Of a stretch of DNA of 64,000 bases, positions 58,538 to 64,000 are shown one piece after another. This DNA is from Saccharopolyspora erythraea (GTDB taxonomy: Bacteria; Actinomycetota; Actinomycetes; Mycobacteriales; Pseudonocardiaceae), in the NCBI RefSeq assembly GCF_018141105.1, contig NZ_CP054839.1, positions 7,009,411 through 7,073,410 of the forward strand, read 5' to 3'. The position numbers and the translations under genes are program-made. Position 1 is the stretch's first letter. Each line of letters begins with the position of its first letter. The notes beneath the pieces were generated by a model that had not been told where the DNA came from, did no database searches, and saw only the letters and a program-made list of their open reading frames with translations.

Positions 58538-59430
58538 GCCGCCCTCTCCTCCATCAGCTCTTCCTCCATCAGGTCGGCGTTCAGCGCGATCGCCGCCTTC
58601 GCCCCGGCGCCGGCCGCGACCACGACCTGCGCCCGGGGATCCACCACGTTCCCGACCGCCCACACGCCGGGCACGCTTGTCAGCCCGTTCCCGTCGACGG
58701 GCACCAAGCCGTTGCCGTCGCGCTCGCACCCGATGCCGGTGAGCAGCGCGTCGTTGGGGACCGGTGGGGCCGGGACGAACAGCGCGGACCGCGCGACCAC
58801 GGTCCCGTCGGCCAGCCGGACGCCCCGGAGCCCGTCGTCCTCGACGACCAGACCGGCGATCGCCGCCCGGACGATCCGGACGCCGCGCGCGGTCAGCCTG
58901 GCGCGGTCGCGGTCGTCGACCTCCTCGGCGAAGAGCACGACGTCGTCGGACAACTGCCGCAGCAACAGCGCCTGGTGCACCGACCCCCGCAGCCCGCCCA
59001 GGACCCCGAGCGGCTGGTCGCGGACCTCGTAGCCGTGGCAGAACGGGCAGTGCAGCACGTCCCGCCCCCAGCGCTCGCGCAGACCGGGCACTCCGGGCAG
59101 CTCGTCGCGAAGTCCGGTCGCGACGACGACGCGCCGCGCCGAGACGACGCGGTCGGCCAGTTCGACCGCGAACACGCCGCCCTGCCGGCGAATCGTGCGC
59201 ACCACGCCGTCGGCGAACCGGCCGCCGTGGCGTTCGACCTCCGCTCGCCCGGCCGCGAGCAGTTCCGCGGGCGGCGTGCCGTCGCGGGAGACGAACCCGT
59301 GCACCTGCCCCGCCGGTGCGTTGCGCGGCTCGCCCGAGTCGACCACCAGCACCCGGCGGCGAACCCTGCACAGGGTGAGCGCGGCGTTCAGACCGCCCGC
59401 GCCACCCCCGATGACCACCACATCCTCCAT
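58534..59430 (-). CDS. Thioredoxin-reductase-like flavoprotein
   Basis: 298 residues. FAD-binding VVVIGGGAGGLNAALTL at the N-terminus, redox pair CPFC at residues 128-131 with the following HGYE, and C-terminal VPGVWAVGNVVDPRAQVVVAAGAGAKAA. The fold is that of thioredoxin reductase, but the short NAD(P)-binding domain, with GGLRGSVHQALLL in place of GGGDSA, and the HGYE after CPFC mark the group of gliotoxin/holomycin-type and related dithiol oxidoreductases found widely in actinomycetes. ATG has AGGAGG 8 bases upstream. Divergent from an XRE-cupin gene and coupled to a methyltransferase. Confidence 0.85.
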   Translation of the reverse strand: MEDVVVIGGGAGGLNAALTLCRVRRRVLVVDSGEPRNAPAGQVHGFVSRDGTPPAELLAAGRAEVERHGGRFADGVVRTIRRQGGVFAVELADRVVSARRVVVATGLRDELPGVPGLRERWGRDVLHCPFCHGYEVRDQPLGVLGGLRGSVHQALLLRQLSDDVVLFAEEVDDRDRARLTARGVRIVRAAIAGLVVEDDGLRGVRLADGTVVARSALFVPAPPVPNDALLTGIGCERDGNGLVPVDGNGLTSVPGVWAVGNVVDPRAQVVVAAGAGAKAAIALNADLMEEELMEERAA

Positions 59431-59490
59431 GGTTGGCACCTCCTGGCACCGACCATGCGCCCGGCGCGGGCGGCTTGACAAACCTTGTTG

Positions 59491-59506
59491 CCATTTCCGC
59501 AAATGG
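59491..59506. promoter_or_regulatory. Candidate operator of the XRE-cupin regulator
   Basis: CCATTTCCGCAAATGG has perfect 6-base arms around CCGC and covers the ribosome-binding region of the XRE-cupin gene. A good -35-like box TTGACA (59475-59480) lies just upstream. Located in the 80-base divergent spacer, so one bound regulator could control both directions. Confidence 0.5.
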
Positions 59507-59510
59507 AGGG

Positions 59511-60083
59511 ATGGAAGAAGTGCTCGCCGCCGTTGGACCGAGGCTCCGCCACATCCGCCAGCAACGCGGGTGCACCCTGGCGGCGCTGTCGAAGACCACC
59601 GGGATCGCGGTCAGCACGCTGTCGCGGCTGGAGTCCGGGCAGCGCAGACCGAGCCTGGAGCTGCTGCTGCCGATCGCGCAGGCCCACCAGGTGCCGCTGG
59701 ACGAGCTGGTCGGCGCACCGCCGGTCGGCGACCCCCGGGTGCGGCTGAAGCCGATCAAGCGCGGGGACATGACGGTGGTCCCGCTGACCCAGCAGCCCGG
59801 CGGCCTGCAGGCGTTCAAGATGATCATGGGAGCAGGCCGCAGCGAACCCGACCCTCGCACGCACGAGGGCTACGAATGGCTCTACGTGCTCAGCGGGAAG
59901 CTGCGGCTCGTGCTCGCCGAGCACGACGTCGTGCTCAAGGTCGGGGAGGTCGCGGAGTTCGACACCCGCCTGCCGCACTGGTTCGGCAGCACCGGTGAAG
60001 CCCCGGTGGAGATCCTGAGCCTGTTCGGCCCGCAGGGCGAACGCATGCACGTCCGCGCGAAGCCGAAGAACCGGTCAGGGTAG
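59511..60083 (+). CDS. XRE-family regulator with cupin domain
   Basis: 190 residues. N-terminal Cro/C1-type helix-turn-helix (LRHIRQQRGCTLAALSKTTGIAVSTLSRLESGQRRPSLELLLPIAQ, residues 12-60) and C-terminal cupin (EWLYVLSGKLRLVLAEHDVVLKVGEVAEFDTRLPHWFG). Such proteins sense a small ligand through the cupin. It is divergent from the flavoprotein-methyltransferase operon and probably regulates it. Confidence 0.92.
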   Translation: MEEVLAAVGPRLRHIRQQRGCTLAALSKTTGIAVSTLSRLESGQRRPSLELLLPIAQAHQVPLDELVGAPPVGDPRVRLKPIKRGDMTVVPLTQQPGGLQAFKMIMGAGRSEPDPRTHEGYEWLYVLSGKLRLVLAEHDVVLKVGEVAEFDTRLPHWFGSTGEAPVEILSLFGPQGERMHVRAKPKNRSG

Positions 60084-60110
60084 AGCTCCACCGGGGCCGT
60101 TCCGTCACAC

Positions 60111-60386
60111 CTACTGGAACACCACAGCCCGGTAGCAGGCGGGGGCGGCGTGCTCGGGAACGACCGCCTCGAGCGTGGCCACACAGGAGCGGAAGTCGAG
60201 CTCGCCCTGCTTGCAGCCCTTCTCGACCTCCGCGGTCTGCTCCGGCGTCAGGTTCTTCGCGACACCGGTCACGTACTCCGCGCAGTCCTGCGCGTCGGCG
60301 CCGGCAGGCGACGCGCCCGCCACCTGGAACGCCAGCGCTGCCAGGAAAACCGCCGCTGCCGATGCCGCACGAGCGAAACGAGACAC
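60111..60386 (-). CDS. Small secreted four-cysteine protein
   Basis: 91 residues from GTG 60386. A Sec signal peptide (SRFARAASAAAVFLAALAFQVAGASPAGA) precedes a mature protein of about 60 residues with cysteines at 35, 58, 68 and 84, enough for two disulfides, in a helical framework (AEYVTGVAKNLTPEQTAEVEKGC). No family recognised. It lies convergent with the XRE-cupin gene. The frame has clear third-position bias. Confidence 0.7.
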   Translation of the reverse strand: MSRFARAASAAAVFLAALAFQVAGASPAGADAQDCAEYVTGVAKNLTPEQTAEVEKGCKQGELDFRSCVATLEAVVPEHAAPACYRAVVFQ

Positions 60387-60560
60387 CTCGATACCCTTCC
60401 GTCGGACCAACGCCCGCCGGTCGGCGGACGTCGACCAGTCAACAGAGGGTGGCCGGTCCCCGCCGCCGCGAACCGCGGCTTTCCCCGTGCGGGGCGGAAA
60501 GCTCCACGCATCGGGGTGAAAGCCGGACCTCTCCGCCGGCGCGGGCGGAGAGGTCCGCCG

Positions 60561-61940
60561 TCAGGCCGGCTTGGGCGAGTCGACGCCCGGGTGCGGCGTC
60601 TGCCACCTGCCCCGGGTGAAGTCGGGGAAGTCGACCGGTGCGCTGTTGCGGCGCACCGACTCCACGCTGAGCGCGAAGGGCGCGCTCCAGGTCGCCGAGT
60701 CGTAGACGTCGATGTCCGGCGGCAGGCCCAGCCGCATGGTCTGGGCGAGCCGGTAGAGCATGATGTAGTCCATCCCGCCGTGACCGCCGGGCCCCGGGCC
60801 GACCTCCTTCCAGAGCCAGTGGTCGTAGTCGGCGAACTCGGCGAAATCGCCCCATTCGTCGTTGGAGTGCTTGGGCTCCAGATAGATCCGCGCGGGGTAG
60901 TCCTCGAACACGCCGTTGGTGCCCTGGAGCTGGTTGAGCCTGCTGTAGGGGCGCGGGTTGGACACGTCGTGCACGAGCTGCACGACGCGGCCCGCCTCGG
61001 TCTGGATCAGGCTGATCGTGGCGTCGCCCTTGGCGTAGCGCTCGTTCCACGTCGGGTCGCCGGGCGGCATGTGCTGCTCGCGGTACTGGGCGAGCCCTGC
61101 CGCGGGCGTGCTCATCGAGGTGATGCGCACCAGGCGGTCGCCGCGGTTGATGTCCATGTACGCCGCCACCGGGCCCAGCCCGTGCGTCGGGTACAGGTCG
61201 CCGTCGAGCCCGGTGTGCCAGGCGCGCCGCCACTGGCCCGCGTAGTAGGTCTTGGAGAACAGCAGCTCGCGCAGGTCGTGCAGGTAGGCGCCGGCGCCGA
61301 AGAGGACCTGGCCGAAGAGCCCTTCGTGCACCATGCGCAGCACGCGCATCTCGCTCTGGCCGTAGCTGCAGTTCTCGAGCTGGATGCAGTGCCTGCGGGT
61401 CTTCTCCGAGGTGTCGACCAGCTCCCACAGCTCGTCGACGGTGGTGCCTGCCGGGCACTCGACGCCGACGTGCTTGCCGTTTCGCATCGCGCTCAGCGCC
61501 ATCGGGGTGTGCCATTCCCAGGGGGTCGCGACGTAGGCGAAGTCGACGTCGTCGCGCCTGAGCAGGTTCTCGAAGTCGTCCTCGCCCGCGGAGTACTTCG
61601 CCGGTTCCGGACGTCCCGCGTCGGTGACGGCCTTGGCGGCCCGGTTCACCGCGTCGGCGTCGACGTCGCAGACCGCGGTGATCGCGACGCCGGGCACCGC
61701 GAGGAACAGCGGCAGCATCGACGAGCCCCGGTTGCCGACGCCGATGATCCCGACGCGGACGGTCTCGTGCGCCTCGAACGCAACGCCCATCATGGACTCG
61801 CCCTTGGCGGGGCGGACGGGCTGAGCGGCGCCGTATCCGGTGCTCAACCCGGCCACTCCCAGGCCGGCACCGGCCGCCGCGCTGGTCCGCAGCAGGGTCC
61901 GCCGCGAGAAGGGGTTGCTGCGCGATTCGTCGCCTGCCAT
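60561..61940 (-). CDS. Tat-exported GH109-type Gfo/Idh/MocA enzyme
   Basis: 459 residues. The N-terminus [22 protein letters not shown] is a twin-arginine signal. A Rossmann domain ([22 protein letters not shown] bound) and a Gfo/Idh/MocA C-terminal domain follow; [39 protein letters not shown] and [14 protein letters not shown] are the signatures of family GH109, NAD-dependent alpha-N-acetylgalactosaminidases and related exo-glycosidases. Probably removes GalNAc or a related sugar outside the membrane. Divergent from the DeoR regulator gene. Confidence 0.85.
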   Translation of the reverse strand: MAGDESRSNPFSRRTLLRTSAAAGAGLGVAGLSTGYGAAQPVRPAKGESMMGVAFEAHETVRVGIIGVGNRGSSMLPLFLAVPGVAITAVCDVDADAVNRAAKAVTDAGRPEPAKYSAGEDDFENLLRRDDVDFAYVATPWEWHTPMALSAMRNGKHVGVECPAGTTVDELWELVDTSEKTRRHCIQLENCSYGQSEMRVLRMVHEGLFGQVLFGAGAYLHDLRELLFSKTYYAGQWRRAWHTGLDGDLYPTHGLGPVAAYMDINRGDRLVRITSMSTPAAGLAQYREQHMPPGDPTWNERYAKGDATISLIQTEAGRVVQLVHDVSNPRPYSRLNQLQGTNGVFEDYPARIYLEPKHSNDEWGDFAEFADYDHWLWKEVGPGPGGHGGMDYIMLYRLAQTMRLGLPPDIDVYDSATWSAPFALSVESVRRNSAPVDFPDFTRGRWQTPHPGVDSPKPA

Positions 61941-61959
61941 GAACCCTCCTGGTCATTCT

Positions 61960-61985
61960 TGTTCATAAACAGTGAATTTCGAACA
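61960..61985. promoter_or_regulatory. Candidate operator between GH109 and DeoR genes
   Basis: TGTTC (61960-61964) and GAACA (61981-61985) form an inverted pair around TTCA-n7-TGAA in an AT-rich patch 20 bases before the GH109 start codon. Placement between divergent genes suggests a binding site for the DeoR protein. Symmetry and position only. Confidence 0.35.
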
Positions 61986-62157
61986 GGATTGCACTTCGCG
62001 GTTCGTGCACGGTACCGCTCGCGCGACCGGTTGCGGCTGGGCCGTTCGGTGCAATCCGGCCGCCATGGCCCCAACGGCGACCGCAAGCGCGGATGACACG
62101 CTGTAGTACTTTGCGAACCCGGCTGCTCGCCTACGCCGCTTGCCCGAAAGGAACCGC

Positions 62158-62940
62158 GTGAACCGGCACGAACGTCTCAGCAAGCTGCTCGACATCGTCG
62201 GCCAGCGCGAGCGCATCGACGTCGAGGACATGGCCGCGGAGCTGGACGTCTCGGCCGCCACCATCCGCCGCGACCTCGACCACCTCGCCGAGCAGCAGCT
62301 GCTGGCCAGGACCCGCGGCGGGGCGGTGGCCACCAGCGTCGCCTACGACCTCCCGCTGCGGCACAAGGCCGCGCGCCACGCACCGGAGAAGCAGCGCATC
62401 AGCAACGCCGCGGCGCGGATGGTGCAGCCGGGCATGGTGATCGGCCTCAACGGCGGCACGACGACGACCGAGGTGGCGCGCTGCCTGGCCACCCGCGCGG
62501 ACCTGGGCGAACAGGGCGACCCGGGGCTGACCGTGGTGACCAACGCGCTCAACATCGCCAACGAGCTGGTGGTCCGCCCGCACATCAAGATCGTGGTCAC
62601 CGGCGGTGTCGCGCGCCAGCAGTCCTTCGAGCTGACCGGGCCGCTGGCTACCCGCATCCTGGAGGAGATCACGATCGACCTGCTGTTCCTGGGTGTCGAC
62701 GCGATCGACCCGGCGATGGGTGCCTACGCCCACCACGAGGGCGAGGCCAGCATCAACCGGCTGATGGCCTCGCGCGCCGCGCGGGTGGTGGTGGTCGCCG
62801 ACAGCTCCAAGCTTGGCAGGCGCGCCTTCGCGCAGATCTGCGCGAGCGGTTCCGTCGACGCGCTGATCACCAACGACGACGCCCCGAAGGACGTGTTGCG
62901 GGCGTTCGAGGCCGAGGGAACGACCGTCCAGGCGGTCTGA
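62158..62940 (+). CDS. DeoR-family transcriptional regulator
   Basis: About 260 residues from GTG 62158. Winged helix-turn-helix (RHERLSKLLDIVGQRERIDVEDMAAELDVSAATIRRDLDHLAEQQLLARTRGGAV) and the DeoR sugar-phosphate-sensing domain (GLNGGTTTTEVAR, NALNIANELV, FLGVDAIDPAMGAYAHHEGEASINRLM, ADSSKLGRRAFAQI). This AgaR/GatR-like subgroup controls amino-sugar and galactitol genes. Flanked by the GH109 and SIS genes; AAAGGA precedes the start. Confidence 0.92.
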   Translation: MNRHERLSKLLDIVGQRERIDVEDMAAELDVSAATIRRDLDHLAEQQLLARTRGGAVATSVAYDLPLRHKAARHAPEKQRISNAAARMVQPGMVIGLNGGTTTTEVARCLATRADLGEQGDPGLTVVTNALNIANELVVRPHIKIVVTGGVARQQSFELTGPLATRILEEITIDLLFLGVDAIDPAMGAYAHHEGEASINRLMASRAARVVVVADSSKLGRRAFAQICASGSVDALITNDDAPKDVLRAFEAEGTTVQAV

Positions 62941-62955
62941 CGCCGCGGCTCCTCC

Positions 62956-62987
62956 AGGGACCTCCCAATGCAGGGAGGTCCCTTTTT
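62956..62987 (+). terminator. Rho-independent terminator after DeoR gene
   Basis: A-GGGACCTCCC, loop AATGCA, GGGAGGTCCC-T then TTTTT, 16 bases past the stop. Ends the regulator transcript, so the SIS gene must have its own promoter. Confidence 0.9.
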
Positions 62988-63028
62988 CGTGCCCGCCACG
63001 CTGCGCGCACAGTTGCTCGAATGGAGCC

Positions 63029-63057
63029 TTGACCGATCACTTTCACGCACATACCGT
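63029..63057 (+). promoter_or_regulatory. Promoter of the SIS-domain gene
   Basis: TTGACC (63029-63034), a 17-base spacer, and TACCGT (63052-63057) make a good sigma-70-type promoter 43 bases before the SIS start, directly after the DeoR terminator. A likely site of DeoR control. Confidence 0.6.
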
Positions 63058-63099
63058 CACGGCTGTTTTCACCCCCCACTCCCTCCCAAGGAGCGTCAG

Positions 63100-63990
63100 A
63101 TGACGCAGTCGTTCGCGCGGACCGAGATCTCCAGCCAGCCCGGGCTCTGGCGCCAGGCCGCCGGACTCGCGGGCTCGCTGCAGGACCTCCTGCCCGCCGA
63201 CGGCGCGCGACTGGCCGTGGTCGGGTGCGGCACCTCGTGGTTCATGGGGCAGTCCTACGCGGCGCTGCGGGAGAACGGCGGTCGTGGGCGCACCGACGCG
63301 TTCACCCCGTCGGAGATGCCGCTCTCCCGCTCCTACGACCACGTTCTCGCGATCACCCGCTCGGGCACCACGACCGAAGTGCTCAGGCTCCTTGACGATC
63401 TCCGCGGCAGAATTCCGACCACCGTCATCACCGCCACTCCGGACCCGGTCGCCGGACGGGCGGACACCGTCGTCGACCTGTCCAGCGCCGATGAACGATC
63501 GGTCGTGCAGACCCGCTTCGCGACGACGGCGCTCGCCCTGCTGCGCGCCCACCTCGGCGAGAACCTCGGCAAGGCCGTCGCGGACGCCGAAGCGGTGCTC
63601 GCCGAACCGCTGCCGCGGCACCTGCTGGAGGCGGAGCAGTTCACCTTCCTCGGCACCGGCTGGACGGTCGGCCTCGCGCACGAGGCGGCGCTGAAGTTCC
63701 GCGAGGCCGCGCGGTTCTGGACGGAGTCCTACCCGGCGCTGGAGTACCGGCACGGCCCGATCAGCATCGCCGAACCCGGCCGAGTCACCTGGATGTTCGG
63801 CACCGCACCGCACGGTCTGGCCGACGACGTCGCGGCGACCGGCGGCATCTTCGCCGAGCACGCGGTGGACCCGATGGCCGACCTGGTCCGCGCGCAGCGC
63901 GTCGCGGTCGAGCTGGCCGAGCGGCGGGGGCTCGACCCCGATCACCCGCGTTCCCTGACGCGCTCCGTGCTGCTCGAAGAGCACGCCTGA
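63100..63990 (+). CDS. SIS-domain sugar isomerase (AgaS/GlmS-like)
   Basis: 296 residues with two SIS domains, as in the C-terminal half of glucosamine-6-phosphate synthase, without the glutaminase domain. VVGCGTSWFMGQSYAALREN near residue 42, AITRSGTTTEVLRLL near 85, FLGTGWTVGLAHEAALKFREA near 182 and EYRHGPISIAEPG near 215 are the phosphosugar-binding motifs. AgaS-type enzymes deaminate and isomerise galactosamine-6-phosphate. Together with the GH109 and DeoR genes this suggests use of GalNAc. AAGGAG precedes the ATG by 5 bases. The operon runs out of the window. Confidence 0.9.
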   Translation: MTQSFARTEISSQPGLWRQAAGLAGSLQDLLPADGARLAVVGCGTSWFMGQSYAALRENGGRGRTDAFTPSEMPLSRSYDHVLAITRSGTTTEVLRLLDDLRGRIPTTVITATPDPVAGRADTVVDLSSADERSVVQTRFATTALALLRAHLGENLGKAVADAEAVLAEPLPRHLLEAEQFTFLGTGWTVGLAHEAALKFREAARFWTESYPALEYRHGPISIAEPGRVTWMFGTAPHGLADDVAATGGIFAEHAVDPMADLVRAQRVAVELAERRGLDPDHPRSLTRSVLLEEHA

Positions 63991-64000
63991 GGGCGGGGGT

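Overview
The window is high-GC DNA (strong G/C preference at third codon positions, many GTG starts, leaderless or weakly spaced starts) of an actinomycete. Gene order from argS (49.9 kb) back to nucS (6.2 kb) follows the order I know from Mycobacterium tuberculosis: argS-lysA-hom-thrC-thrB-rho-rpmE-prfA-prmC-sua5-wecA-atpI-atpBEFHAGDC-DUF2550, then the cobalamin adenosyltransferase/murA pair and nucS. The product set and style suggest a Pseudonocardiales member, most likely Saccharopolyspora (S. erythraea is my guess; this is inference, not a database result).

Layout. 0-6.1 kb: a DUF3558 lipoprotein, a sodium/solute symporter with a small membrane partner, an Ala/Pro/Arg-rich disordered protein, and a divergent TetR/SDR pair in which the SDR gene carries an apparent one-base deletion near its 3' end. 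6.1-10.7 kb: mismatch endonuclease NucS, an amino-acid permease, an ECF42-type sigma factor with its DGPF/YCII partner, and three different repeat arrays. 10.7-16.6 kb: alpha-glucosidase, LacI regulator and a divergent sugar ABC importer lacking its own ATPase. 16.7-20.5 kb: Nudix hydrolase and an ectoine-type importer (ehuBCDA). 20.6-26.3 kb: murA with the fosfomycin-insensitive Asp117, cobalamin adenosyltransferase, two acetyltransferases, a LysR regulator, an unrecognised Trp-rich protein and DUF2550. 26.3-35.4 kb: the F1Fo ATP synthase operon with atpI and wecA upstream; atpC is separated from atpD by two strong hairpins. 35.7-43 kb: sua5, an inserted alpha/beta hydrolase, prmC-prfA, rpmE and rho with a long leader. 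43.5-49.9 kb: argS-lysA-hom-thrC-thrB, translationally coupled in part. 50.2-54.4 kb: DUF3105/DUF305 pair, a CDF metal exporter with a promoter that contains a palindrome, tRNA-Arg(CCG) and a LysE exporter. 54.4-60.4 kb: secreted glucoamylase, an alpha/beta hydrolase, a thioredoxin-reductase-like flavoprotein with a methyltransferase opposite an XRE-cupin regulator, and a small four-cysteine secreted protein. 60.5-64 kb: a Tat-exported GH109-type enzyme, a DeoR regulator and a SIS-domain isomerase, which together look like an amino-sugar utilisation locus that continues past the window.

Most of the core is ordinary housekeeping. What is unusual is in the spacers: two dispersed repeat families each present twice in the window, a hairpin insertion inside one of those repeats, two tandem arrays beside the ECF42 locus, and the terminator that splits atpD from atpC. 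I found no CRISPR array, prophage, complete insertion sequence or recognisable biosynthetic cluster, and nothing I would call a clear new system.
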